A stretch of DNA of 64,000 nucleotides, taken from Artemisia argyi. Taxonomy: Eukaryota > Streptophyta > Magnoliopsida > Asterales > Asteraceae. The notes beneath the pieces were generated by a model. The model saw only the letters and a program-made list of their open reading frames with translations. It ran no database searches and was not told the origin of the DNA. The stretch lies in NCBI GenBank assembly GCA_030686995.1, contig CM060685.1, positions 24,226,065 through 24,290,064 of the forward strand, given 5' to 3'. Numbering within the stretch: position 1 is the stretch's first letter; every line of letters starts with the position of its first letter. This document shows, one piece after another, positions 1 to 10,200 of this stretch. A program made the position numbers and the translations under genes.

Positions 1-84
1 GCTTAACTGTATGTTCATTTTCTTTTTCCTTTCTTTCCTCTAGCTTCTTGCTAGAATGTTAATAAAATTGCTGTTAAAAAAAAG
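1..84 (+). mobile_element. LINE 3' end and A-tail
   Basis: This is the last part of a LINE 3' UTR, ending in TTAATAAAATTGCTGTTA plus a short A run. The same tail follows recognisable LINE ORF2 remnants at 5443-5526, 25422-25505 and 30868-30951, which identifies it here although the coding part lies outside the window. Confidence 0.7.
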
Positions 85-124
85 GGTTAAGTCATCAATT
101 CCTTGTGCATAAGGTTCATTAGAG

Positions 125-128
<4 letters not shown>

Positions 129-164
<36 letters not shown>
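129..164. repeat. Poly-T tract
   Basis: A run of about 36 T residues. It is shorter in copy 2 (about 25550-25580) and only about 11 T at the nested copy near 5571, so it is a fast-changing homopolymer. Confidence 0.95.
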
Positions 165-166
<2 letters not shown>

Positions 167-224
167 CAAATTTCAGGGGGGATTGAAGAATTTTCTATAA
201 TTATTTGGGTATCTTTTCTTAGTA

Positions 225-850
225 TATTATCTTGCTAACTTTGTCGCCTTCTTCCATGTTCCTTGCAATTTTCAGTATCAATACCTGCTATAATTTATTA
301 ACTTATCATCATGGACCGGCCATATCTGTATGACTGATCTTTTACAAAGCCAGTCACTGACATTGTAATAAACTAGCACATATGAGCTATGGCTTTGAAT
401 CTTTCTAAACAGATATCTAACCATATCACTCCTTAACTTCCACTGTTCAACGTTGCAAAACTGCAGATACAATCGACTTTCGCTAATATATTTTTGTGCT
501 AGAAACTCAGCTCCTTAACATATCTTATGCAACAAGCTGCAGTAATTCCAAAATGGTCCAAACTAATTAAAATTTACATGGTTATCGTCACTTTGTTAAA
601 ATATCAGGCTGCAACATGCAACATCGTCTGTAATGTTAAGACTTGACTGTTTTTAAAAGTCTAGCTATTGAATTTTCTGGTTGAAATATAAATCTAATAA
701 TGGGATTCCATCCATGGGGAGAAGTACAAGGCTATTTCATAATTTCCGTATATTTTTCCTTGTCCTTTTAGTATGCTGCATCAGCCTTGTTTCTAGCTTA
801 ATCAAAAGCCGAAACATGGTGTACCGACAGGGAGCGAAAAAAGATGATCA
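225..850 (+). pseudogene. Relic of an RLP gene 5' end (promoter and signal peptide)
   Basis: The sequence aligns by eye with the region just upstream of and including the start of the RLP genes at 15747 and 41450. Shared stretches include the part around ACAAAG..GGTCACTGACATTG and the start region. The ATG at 714 begins MGRSTRLFHNFRIFF followed by a hydrophobic signal-peptide-like stretch (LVLLVCCISLVSS), matching the RLP leader in position and character. The frame then decays before any leucine-rich repeat and stops at 866. No LRR coding sequence follows; F-box upstream sequence takes over instead. It is therefore a truncated duplicate of an RLP 5' end. A short expressed peptide cannot be excluded but is unlikely. 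Confidence 0.6.
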
Positions 851-1317
851 TATAGAGCTAATTTAAACTAACTCCACAGATCCTTCTTAAGTGTAAATTC
901 ATAACAATGAATCAACCGAAAATAAAAACCGTTATGGTAAAATGTGAATTTTGTACTAAACAGTAAAACACAGAGATATGACTCCTGCAAATGATTGATG
1001 ATTTAATCTAAACACTTTAGTATGTTTTTTCATCCTTTCTTTACTTGTTTAAGACTTTACACATGAATAACATATCAAAAATCCCTTTTTTAATTTCTCA
1101 TAAAATGTTAGCTTGTTTCAATGTCGTTAAAGGAGAAAAGCTTGAGGCCTGCTTGCGATTTGGTTAATTTCTTCATTGGGGAAAAGTTTGGGTTTAATGT
1201 TGTGATTCACATCGCCTCTTGGTTCATTTGAAGATATTAAAACCGTGTTTGCTTTGTTACAAAACTGTCATGTAAAATCACACCCATATGTCTCATGGTA
1301 ACTAAAAGAGATTTAAC

Positions 1318-1321
<4 letters not shown>

Positions 1322-1359
<38 letters not shown>

Positions 1360-1370
1360 CTTTTTTTTTT
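1322..1370. repeat. Poly-T tract upstream of an F-box gene
   Basis: About 48 T residues broken by a single C at 1360. An equivalent tract lies at about 6856-6900 upstream of the next F-box gene, and shorter versions occur in copy 2. Confidence 0.95.
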
Positions 1371-1482
1371 TAATAGAAATATAAAGCCCAAACACTTAAA
1401 CCAATTTGCATGTACTTTTTATACGACTTTTCACAAGAAACAAATCTGTAAATACTAAATACACAGTTCGCACATCTTTATA

Positions 1483-1490
1483 AAACCCTA
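1483..1490 (+). promoter_or_regulatory. Telo-box (AAACCCTA) close to an F-box start
   Basis: AAACCCTA lies about 25 bp before the ATG at 1515. The same box in the same place precedes every F-box copy here (6994, 13555, 22788, 56180 and the copy 2 equivalents). Telo-boxes near transcription starts are known in plant promoters; function here is inferred. Confidence 0.5.
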
Positions 1491-1514
1491 AAAACAATCC
1501 CACAACACATCACG

Positions 1515-1731
1515 ATGTCATATCACATACCATTCGATTTACTAGTGGAGATAATGGAATGGCTTCCTACCAGATCATTGGTTAAATTTAGAGCTGTTTC
1601 AAGAGCATGGAATTTGAGGGCGGAAGAAGAAGTTGCTCGTCGTCAGAGGCCGGTAAGCATATCTGTTATAGAAAACAAATGTTTCCGAATTGTGACTACC
1701 ACAGTGGAGGGTGCTATACTTGAGCAATATA
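1515..1731 (+). pseudogene. F-box gene first exon, broken by a CACTA end
   Basis: The ATG begins MSYHIPFDLLVEIMEWLP, an N-terminal F-box (about residues 3-33: P-x-DLLVEI-x-x-WLP, then SLVKFRAVSRAW). After the Trp-Asn the protein leaves the usual F-box/FBA sequence and continues with a charged tail (RAEEEVARRQRP) shared with the gene at 7026. F-box proteins are substrate receptors of SCF ubiquitin ligases; the F-box binds SKP1. Here the exon is cut at 1731/1732, where a CACTA terminus begins, exactly inside the sequence that continues as ..EQYSHEKLLHRQE in the gene at 7026. The frame runs into transposon sequence and stops at 1814. No later exon remains, so this is a broken copy. Confidence 0.8.
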
Positions 1732-2205
1732 CACTAGTACAATCGACGCCTTTTCCGGCGACATTTTTAAGCCTGTACCGTCGACAAGTCGACGACACCA
1801 TAGGTTCCCGTTGACATGTCGACGGGAACAAAACGTCGGCTGTGCTTCGTCGGGAACAGCGTTCCCGTCGACAATCGCCGTCGACATTGTGGGTCCCACA
1901 TCGTTTTCCAGTCAAACAATTTTGCTGTCCGTCAAATTCTTCCCGTCGACATGTCGACGGGAACGTATAACTAATTAATGTTTTAATTAAGAAATGATAA
2001 TTAAGTTTTATATGTTGCCGTCGACATGTCGACGGCAACATTAAGCAAAAATATTCATTTTTTAATTATGCCGTCGACACGTCGACGGCATAATTTAAAA
2101 AACAATATTCATTTTATAATTATGCCGTCGACACGTCGACGACATAATTAAAAAACGATGTTGGATCACTATTGTATGGATGATGCTTACTATTATGTGA
2201 TGTTA
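1732..2205 (+). mobile_element. CACTA (En/Spm-like) transposon end with palindromic subterminal repeats
   Basis: The insert starts CACTAGTACAA, a CACTA-type terminal inverted repeat, directly after the F-box exon. It continues with many GTCGAC-centred palindromes typical of CACTA subterminal regions, such as CCCGTCGACATGTCGACGGG and GCCGTCGACACGTCGACGGC between 1779 and 2145. No opposite end (TTGTACTAGTG) follows. The element is cut and joined at a short GAT-rich stretch (about 2180-2220) to LINE ORF2 sequence. No transposase gene is present. Confidence 0.75.
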
Positions 2206-3136
2206 TGTGATGATGATGGAAATGGTGAGGACGGTGATGCAAATGAGGAATACGATAACTTCGAAGATGGTTATGATTATAATCCGTTTATTAATGGAGG
2301 ATGGATACGTGAAGACATGGCAGAATTACAATCAATTTTTGTGAAAAAGGTTGGAAATGGGATGTCTACTATTTTTTTGGAAGGATGTTTGGATTGGTGA
2401 AACCCGTTTGTCAGATCCTTTTCCATGATTGTTCGCCCTTGAGTCACTTAAAATTGCAGTGCTGATAGATGTAATCTTAACTTTGGGCTTTTTACACGTA
2501 ATTGGGCTTGGCGTAGGAATGTAAGAAGTGGGCCAGAACAGTCACAACTCGTTAACCTACTGGGTTTACTCAAAGACTTCTCCCCTGTTCCCTCCCCTGA
2601 CTCGTGGGCCTACTGTGTCGACACCACCAAATCTTTCACTCTCTCTTCTATGAGAAAACATATCGACGCCTCTCTCCTTCCATCTCAAAGTTCACAAATC
2701 AGATGGAATAAAACCATTCCCATCAAAGTAAATATTTTTTGCATGGCGGTTCTGTGTTGATCGACTGCCCACACGTTGTAATTTAGACAAACGGGGATTG
2801 GATTTGGATTCTATAAGATGCCCGATGTGCAATGATGATCTAGAAACTGCACAACATGTTTTTGTTGAGTGGTTGGTGGCAGCTTACCTTTGGAATATGA
2901 TCTCAGTTTGGTGGGGTTTCAACAATTTCCCGTCCACTTCGGCTAATTTAATCCGTTGGAGTGATACAACCACCCTAAGTCCCGCTATGAAGACTTGTTT
3001 TGATGCGGTTGTTCAAACTACTTTTTGGGTCATTTGGAGATACAGGAATCGTGTTCGCTTCGACTTGAAACCTCCGATCGAGGAAGGATACGTTAAGCGA
3101 AGAAATCAAAGTATTATCTCACTCGTGGATTATTCA
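2206..3136 (+). pseudogene. LINE ORF2 remnant (reverse transcriptase C-terminus, zinc-binding domain)
   Basis: Pieces in shifting frames encode the tail of a plant LINE reverse transcriptase: NGMSTIF then a Trp-poor frame change at about 2378 (extra T), SPVPSPDSWAYCVDTTKSF near 2585, and the zf-RVT domain RCPMCNDDLETAQHVFVE near 2815 with its CPxCN...H motif. Compared with the sister remnant at 24527-25421, this one keeps about 150 bp more around 2450-2570 and near 2700-2760. It cannot encode a working protein. The gag-only LTR element at 3137 splits it from its 3' end at 5377. Confidence 0.8.
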
Positions 3137-3450
3137 TGTTAGTTGGTTTGACTTAAACTCCTAAGGGCATTTTGGTAATATTAGTACTAAGGGTATTTTA
3201 GTCATTTTGGTAGTATCTAGAATTTATATGTCGGTCATTTTGTATGTCGGTGTTTTTGTATGTCGGTTATTCACTTATATAACCATATAGCAGATACAGA
3301 ACTTGTAACCTTTTTGATACTTCTTCATAATTCAAATATTAGCCCTTTTTTGCTCCAACCTCTGATCTTCTACCTGTTTCTTGTTTGTGTTGCTGGGTTT
3401 TGCTGCTGCTACTGTCCCTTTCCCATGATTATCCCTCCCTAATCCTAACA
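3137..3450 (+). repeat. Left LTR of the gag-only element
   Basis: 314 bp, TG...CA ends. It contains a TATA-like ACTTATATAACC near 3271, as expected for an LTR promoter. Short reading frames inside are not genes. Confidence 0.9.
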
Positions 3451-3453
3451 AAT

Positions 3454-3467
3454 TGGTATCAAGAGCC
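3454..3467 (+). other. Primer-binding site, initiator-Met tRNA type
   Basis: TGGTATCAAGAGCC three bases inside the left LTR matches the complement of the plant initiator tRNA-Met 3' end, the usual Copia primer. Confidence 0.85.
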
Positions 3468-3861
3468 AGGTGATTGGTTTGAGGTTGTGAATTTGTTTTG
3501 GGTTACATGATCAAATATCAATTCATGGTTTGGGAATCGACTTCAGCTTTTGGTTTATTTCAAGAATTAGTTTCTTGAACTCGTTGGAGTTTTGGTTTGT
3601 GTTTGGTGGCCGCTGATTCGTTTGGTCGGAAGTATCAGGCTTGTTGTTTTGTTATTCTTCAATCGATTGTTGCTTCTTATTTGTTAGATTGAAGGTGTTT
3701 GTTGACTGGGATTAGGGATAGTCATAATTTGTGTTTGAATTGATCCAATTTCTCTGTTCTTTGGATCGATTAGTTGTTGGGTTTTATATTTTGGTCTTTG
3801 TTTCATAGCAGCTAATAGGGCAATTGTTTGTTAGTTAGTAGCAAAACCCATTTGGATAGTT

Positions 3862-4680
3862 ATGTCTTCTCAAACACCATCGTCATTAGTTAGTATTGAG
3901 AAGTTTAATGGCAAAAGTAACTTTAGTTTGTGGCGAATTAAAATTCGAGCCTTATTGAAACAACAAGGCAATTGGGCACCTCTAGCCGGTCCCAAACCGG
4001 CTGATATGACGGATGCAAAGTATGCCTCACAAGATGAAAAGGCCCATTCCACTATTTTGCTATCTTTATCGGATGAGGTTCTTTGCGAGGTTGCGGATGA
4101 AGAAACGGCTAGTGGTGTATGGAAGAAGTTAGAAAAGCTTTATATGACGAAGTCGTTGACGAATAAGTTGTTATTGAAGCAACGTTTGTTCTCACTCCGA
4201 ATGAAAGAGGGCTCAGCATTAAAAGATCATCTTGATGCATTGAATTCAATCTTGATGGATTTGAAAAATGTGGATGTCAAGATTGATGATGAAGATGCGG
4301 CTCTTATTCTTCTAGTATCGTTGCCTCCTTCGTTTGAAAGTTTTGTTAGTTCGTTTGTTGTCGGTAAAGACACAATCACTTTGGAAGATGTTCGATCTGC
4401 TTTGCATTCCCGCGAGCTACGTCACCAAGCATCGGAAACTTTGGAATCTCAACCCGTCGGCTTATCAATCGCAAGTCGTGATAGGGGTCGTTATCGATTT
4501 GAAAAAGGTAAAGATAAAGGTGGAGCATCATCAAGTTCTCGAGGTCCCAATCCACGAGATATTTGTAATTATTGTAAAGAGGAAGGCCATTGGAAGTACA
4601 ATTGTCCTAAACTTAAGGAAAAAGGTCAGGTAGCGGCTGTTGCAAAAGACTACTCGAGTTCAGAATGTGATGTGCTCTAA
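3862..4680 (+). CDS. Copia-type Gag of the gag-only element
   Basis: 272 residues. The N-terminus is a typical plant Copia gag start (SIEKFNGKSNFSLWRIKIR, about residues 11-29), followed by the UBN2-like helical core (about 60-160, with VWKKLEKLYMTKSLTNKLLL) and one CCHC zinc knuckle, C-X2-C-X4-H-X4-C, near residues 235-248. Gag forms the particle that packages element RNA in the cytoplasm. The frame is open from the first ATG after the leader to a stop before the 380-bp non-coding 3' part. There is no pol, so this product could only assemble particles, perhaps for its own RNA. Being intact in this copy but broken in copy 2 is notable. Confidence 0.9.
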   Translation: MSSQTPSSLVSIEKFNGKSNFSLWRIKIRALLKQQGNWAPLAGPKPADMTDAKYASQDEKAHSTILLSLSDEVLCEVADEETASGVWKKLEKLYMTKSLTNKLLLKQRLFSLRMKEGSALKDHLDALNSILMDLKNVDVKIDDEDAALILLVSLPPSFESFVSSFVVGKDTITLEDVRSALHSRELRHQASETLESQPVGLSIASRDRGRYRFEKGKDKGGASSSSRGPNPRDICNYCKEEGHWKYNCPKLKEKGQVAAVAKDYSSSECDVL

Positions 4681-5050
4681 ATGGTTGGCGTTTTTGGTAT
4701 TCGAAATTTGAAAATCGTTTTTTAGGGGTTTGAAGACTTGGTTCAAGTCGTTTGAAGTTTGTTTGATCGTTTGGAATTTGTCATTTTGGAAATTCGGATC
4801 TTCGTTTGTCGGGCTTTTGAAATTGGTTGCCCGAATTTGATTGTGTTTGTTGAAGATCTTTCGAGCCGATTCGCTTTGTTTGGTTAACCGAGTTTGATTT
4901 GTCGGTTAACATTTGATAGTTCGTTTCGAAGACATCGGCATTCGTTTTTGGATCGTTTTCAGATTCGATCGTTTGTTATGAATTTGGCTAGCACTTCTAG
5001 TGTTTGGAATTTGGAGTTTGAAACTTTGGCATCACTTAGGAGTTGAAGTC

Positions 5051-5061
5051 AAGGTGGAGAT
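5051..5061 (+). other. Polypurine tract
   Basis: AAGGTGGAGAT directly before the right LTR at 5062, in the position of the plus-strand primer. Confidence 0.7.
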
Positions 5062-5376
5062 TGTTAGTTGGTTTGACTTAAACTCCTAAGGGCATTTTGG
5101 TAATATTAGTACTAAGGGTATTTTAGTCATTTTGGTAGTATCTAGAATTTATATGTCGGTCATTTTGTATGTCGGTGTTTTTGTATGTCGGTTATTCACT
5201 TATATAACCATATAGCAGATACAGAACTTGTAACCTTTTTGATACTTCTTCATAATTCAAATATTAGCCCTTTTTTTGCTCCAACCTCTGAACTTCTACC
5301 TGTTTCTTGTTTGTGTTGCTGGGTTTTGCTGCTGCTACTGTCCCTTTCCCATGATTATCCCTCCCTAATCCTAACA
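5062..5376 (+). repeat. Right LTR of the gag-only element
   Basis: 315 bp; compared with the left LTR it has one extra T in a T run and a T-to-A change near its 3' part. Confidence 0.9.
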
Positions 5377-5526
5377 ATTCATAGGATAAACACTCCGGTT
5401 CCCGGTTGGTTAGATTGGACGGTTAATTCTTATTCACTTGTAGCTTAAGTGTATGTTCATTTTCTTTTTCCTTTCTTTTCTCTAGCTTCTTGCTAGACTG
5501 TTAATAAAATTGCTGTTAAAAAAAAA
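5377..5526 (+). mobile_element. LINE 3' end (continuation of the split remnant)
   Basis: Continues the LINE from 3136 after the LTR element: the frame HRINTPVPGWLDW ends at a stop near 5448, then a 3' UTR with TTAATAAAATTGCTGTTA and nine A. The uninterrupted counterpart is 25360-25505. Confidence 0.75.
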
Positions 5527-6850
5527 GGGTTAAGTCATCAATTCCTTGCGCATAAGGTTCATTAGAGCCTTTTTTTTTTTGGCCAAATTTCAGGGGGGAT
5601 TGAAGAATTTTCTATAATTATTTGGGTATCTTTTCTTAGTATATTACCTTGCTAACTTTGTCGCCTTCGTTCCTTAGAAAATTTTCAATATCTTTATTAT
5701 TTGTTAAGAACTATTACACCAATACTATAATTTATTAACTTATCATCATGGACCGGCCATATCTGTATGACTGATCTTTTACAAAGTCGGTCACTGACAT
5801 TGTAATAAACTAGCACATATGAGCTATGGCTTTGAATCTTTCTAAACAGATATCACTCCTTAACTTCCACTGTTCAACGTTGCAAAACTGCAGATACAAT
5901 TGACTTTTGCTAATATGTTTTGTGCTAGAAACTCAGCTCCTTAACATATTTTAGACCATATCTTATGCGACAAGCTGCAGTAATTCCAAAATGGTCCAAA
6001 CTAATTAAAATTTACATGGCTATCGTCTCTTTGTTAAAAAATATCAGGCTGCAACATACAACGTCGTCTGTAATGTTAAGACTTGACTGTTTATAAAAGT
6101 CTATTGAATTTTCTGGTTGAAATATAAATCTAATAATGGGATTCCATCATCTTTATAGATATCTGTTCATAATTCATTGGGAGAAGTACAAGGCTATTTC
6201 ATAATTTCTGTATATCTTTCCTTGTCCTTTTAGTATGCTGCATCAGCCTTGTTTCTAGCTTAACCAGAAGCCGAAACATGGTGTACCGACAGGGAGCGAA
6301 AAAGATGATCAAATAGAGCTAATTATAACTAACTCCACAGATCCTCTTAAGTGTAAATCCATAACAATGAATCAACCGAAAATAAAAACCGTTATGGTAA
6401 AATGTGAATTTTGTACTAAACAGTAAAACACAGAGATATGACTCTTGCAAATGATTGATGATTTAATCTAAACACTTCATTAGTATGTTTTTTCATCCTT
6501 TCTTTACTTGTTTAAGACATTACACATGAATAACATATCAAAAATCCCTTTTTTAATTTCTCATAAAATGTTAGCTTGTTTCAATGTCGTTAAAGGAGAA
6601 AAGCTTGAGGCCTGCTTGCGATTCGGTTAATTTGTTCATTGGGGAAAAGTTTGGGTTTAATGTTGTGATTCACCTCACCTCTTGGTTCATTTGAAGATAT
6701 TAAAACTGTGTTTGCTTTGTTAAAAAACTGTCATGTAAAATCACGCCCATATGTCTCTCATGGATCCTTCATAGGAATAGACATGTAATTGATTTGGTTA
6801 GGTGATTCGGATGCATTGCAAAAGTGGTAACTAAAAGAGATGAATTAACA

Positions 6851-6905
<55 letters not shown>

Positions 6906-7242
6906 GGCCACCATTGGCCCAATTTGCATGTACTTTTTACACAACTTTTCACAAGAAACAAATCTATTAATACAAAATTCGTACATCTTTATAAAACCCT
7001 AAAAACAATCCCACAACACATCACGATGTCATATCACATACCATTCGATTTACAAGTGGAGATAATGGAATGGCTTCCGACCGGATCATTGGTTAAATTT
7101 AGAGCTGTTTCAAGAGCATGGAATTTGAGGGCCGAAGAAGAAGTTTCTCGTCGTCTGAGGCCGGTAACGATATCTTTTATAGAAAACAATTGTTTGAAAA
7201 TTGTGACAACCACAGCGGAGGGTGCTATACTTGAGCAATATA
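5443..7242. repeat. Nested duplicate of bases 1-1731
   Basis: LINE tail, RLP relic, poly-T and F-box first exon at 1-1731 recur here in the same order with moderate divergence (more than between the 25-kb copies), including small indels and a longer insert near 6755-6830. It shows an older duplication of about 5.4 kb inside the unit. Confidence 0.9.
5640..6310 (+). pseudogene. Second relic of an RLP 5' end
   Basis: Counterpart of 225-850. The signal-peptide region is present near 6180-6290 but the start codon has become TTG and the frame is not open, so it is more decayed than the first relic. Confidence 0.55.
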
Positions 7243-10200
7243 GCCACGAAAAGCTGCTCCACCGACAAGAATTGGAAGCAAAACAATTGCTAGCTAGGTG
7301 GATGGAGCAGCAGGGTATGTCTCGTACTATGATTTTTTTTTTATCCTTTTAGATGATGATAATGTATATGTATTGTTTATTAAATTAACCAATGGCCTAT
7401 ATTTACATCTTGTTAGGTACCGAATCTGGTGGAGTGGAAGGGGACGATCTTGTCGAGTCGAGTGAAAGTTTCAAACATCTACCAGATTCTTCCCTTGCTG
7501 CTTATGGTAACTGTTGTATATCCAATCATGCGTAATCAAGTAGAAAGAATGCAATAACAAAATGTATAAATCGAAAAGTTATAACAAACCAGATTTGTCA
7601 GATGTAACCGAATGCAAGAACATGATTGAGGCACGTGTTTGACACGCTTCCCTTAAAACAGATTCGCCACCTATTCGGCGTCTATTTCCCAGGGTACAAC
7701 AATCGAAGCAGTTAAACTGCCGGAATTGAAGTTATGCCTGAAATTTTCACTGGACAAACTTGTGATTCGCATGGAAAAAGAAAAATCCCAAAAGCAAACA
7801 TTAGTATGTGTTATCTTAGTGTGGTGCTCCTTTCTCTTATCTTTTCAATGATCACATATAGCTAGACTATATAGGTGATTCAAAAACTGTTCATAGTTAA
7901 TATGCAATTAACTACCATAAAAACTGATTTAATTTTCGAGTAACGGTCATAGTTATTATCTAATCTACTTTATAATGTATTTAGGATATCTATATTTAGA
8001 AGTCTTAAAATGTTTAAGACCAAAAACATTTCTTTAATAGGAAAGATGCATACACATATAATTAAAAGCCTAGAAATTTAAATGTCTTTAAAAAGTATAG
8101 GTTGTTACAATTATAACTTTCAATGCTTATAATCTTTTAAGACTTACAAGAAAAGAAGCATAGTGTACACCACTTTAATGCACAAACTAAATCAATAATA
8201 ATAATAAAAAAAACATAATGCTATTTTATGTAGTCAATTAATTAACTGGTCAATAAATACAATTAATACAATTATTAAAACACCCCTTACGTAAGAAATA
8301 CAAATTATCAAGCATATTGTACAAACAAATTAAACACAATTGCTATATTAAATGTCACTAATACAAATAATGAAGCACATTATACAAATATTCAAGCCCG
8401 AATGGGCAACGGGCCAAATGGGCTTGATCCCGAATGGGTGCGGGCCAAACGCGTTCGAGCCCGAATGGGCACGAGCCAACGGGCACGGGTTAAACGAAAT
8501 TCTTGATATCCGTAAATTTATTGTCAAAAAGAACATAATAAACTAAAATACATAATTCACCGAAAATTTTAATTTCAGGATACCCGCCGCTGCAACGCAC
8601 GGGTACACTGCTAGTATTATTAACAACCATAAAGCATGCCGTTAATCAAAATATTAATCAGTAATTAACCGACCATTAATATGTTGTTACAAGTTTGACA
8701 CTTTCAAAGCTTACACCATTTCGTTTCAGACACCACAATTTGAGATCGATATCCCATTCACACTACAATTGGTGAAAATGCAATTTTCGACCAACGTATT
8801 TGCCAACAGTAACCTCCTCTTTTCATTCCTTGACTTGTCAACTAATGTGATCCCTAGGTTTTCTTACATCAACCTAGATGTTCAGTATTAACATATACAG
8901 TGTTGTAGCCGAGTTAGCAGGGGCCATGTGCAAAAGTTTATGTGATTCCTAAACATGACAATATAGATATATTTATAACCGTCTAGCTTTAATTTTTTTG
9001 AATTCTTCATCACTTTCGACCACTTAAAGAAAAGTTTAATAAATATTTAGAACATAATTTCATGTATCGTTAACATTTTGGTGTTGGAAGTTAATTTTGA
9101 AGCCCCCAAATATATAAAGGTATATATATCTTGAGGCCCCTAAAAGTTTGCGGCCCCATAGCTCGCACACCCTCGATAACCGCTCTGACACATATTGATA
9201 CAACTGTTTTTAGCATACGTATGCCACTTGAAGCATTCGGGAAAACCTTACTCTTTGCTATCTTATGCCAGGTGGATCCGCTTTCAAGCACCTCCGCAAC
9301 TATCTAAACAGCTATTCAAGTGAAACCAATCACCCTGCAGAATATCCATCGCCAACTGGTAACGTACATTTAAAATCCTCCGTTTGATTGCGCTACTTGT
9401 TTTGGTTTATTTTGCCGAATTGCAAATCCTAGAGCATGTTATCGTTATTTATATACTCTATTGTTCATGCCTCTTTTTTGTTTTATTTTCAATTCTTGTT
9501 ACTATGATAGTATCACTGCACTTGGAAAGTTGGAGATAAATTGTAAATCTTTTTTATATTTTCACAAGCACTTTTGATCTTTTGCATGATCTTTTTTATT
9601 CTGAAGTCTTGCAACAAACCAAACGTTCTTGTCATTTCTGTAATTTGTAATTAAAAACAATGAGACTAGAATTGAGAGCAAAATGAAATTGTTGTAATTA
9701 TTTGAGGCTACACCATTTTGGGCTGATCAAGGTTCGGTAACTATTAAATGGCCAGTCCAAGCAGCTAACTGATCTCAACCTACATCAGCCCTTGGAAATG
9801 CTAACTTTGCACTTTCTTAATAGGTACTAAAGCTAAAGCGAAAGGAGAATCTGTTCGCAAGCGCCCACGCCAGGATCTTGGCGACTCAAGTGAAGCTTTT
9901 GCTGAAAATCTGAACCATTCTCCAGATTCATCCATTGCTGCTCGTGGTAACATCTTATCTTATCTTCTTTTCTTCTCTCTCTCTCTATTTTTCAATTATT
10001 AACCGTATCTTAGAAAGATTGAAGAAACACTTAAAGTCAATTTTGGCACTGCACAAACCACTTGAAAAGAGATCTAACTCGAATATATGATAAGCGCCTC
10101 ATTCCTTAAACCATCGTCTTATATGATAAGCGCCTAGAAGACTTTTGTTACAATTATTCTTCTATTAAGTCAACATGACCATATAGCTCATGCTTGACTA

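Larger units (their letters stand above)
3137..5376 (+). mobile_element. Small gag-only Copia-type LTR element (TR-GAG-like), copy 1
   Basis: A complete 2240-bp LTR element. The two LTRs (3137-3450 and 5062-5376) start TGTTAG and end AACA and differ at about two sites. The target duplication ATTCA lies on both sides (3132-3136, 5377-5381). The primer-binding site is the initiator-Met tRNA type (TGGTATCAAGAGC) and a purine tract precedes the right LTR. The interior encodes only a gag; there is no protease, integrase or reverse transcriptase and no room for them. It is thus non-autonomous and must have moved using enzymes from a relative. The almost identical LTRs suggest recent insertion, before the 25-kb duplication. 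Confidence 0.92.

Noticed and set aside
1643..2041. Minus-strand frame rich in STCRR
   Set aside because: It is produced by translating the GTCGAC palindromes of the CACTA end.
1779..2145. CRISPR-like spaced palindromes
   Set aside because: Plant nuclear DNA; repeat flanks and spacing vary and fit CACTA subterminal repeats.
3260..3442. Open frame inside the gag-only element LTR (also 5185-5448 and copy 2)
   Set aside because: It lies in an LTR and repeats with it; no family signature.
8348..8546. Overlapping frames on both strands
   Set aside because: Both come from a GCCCGAATGGGC-type palindromic repeat within the Helitron; no codon bias or homology.
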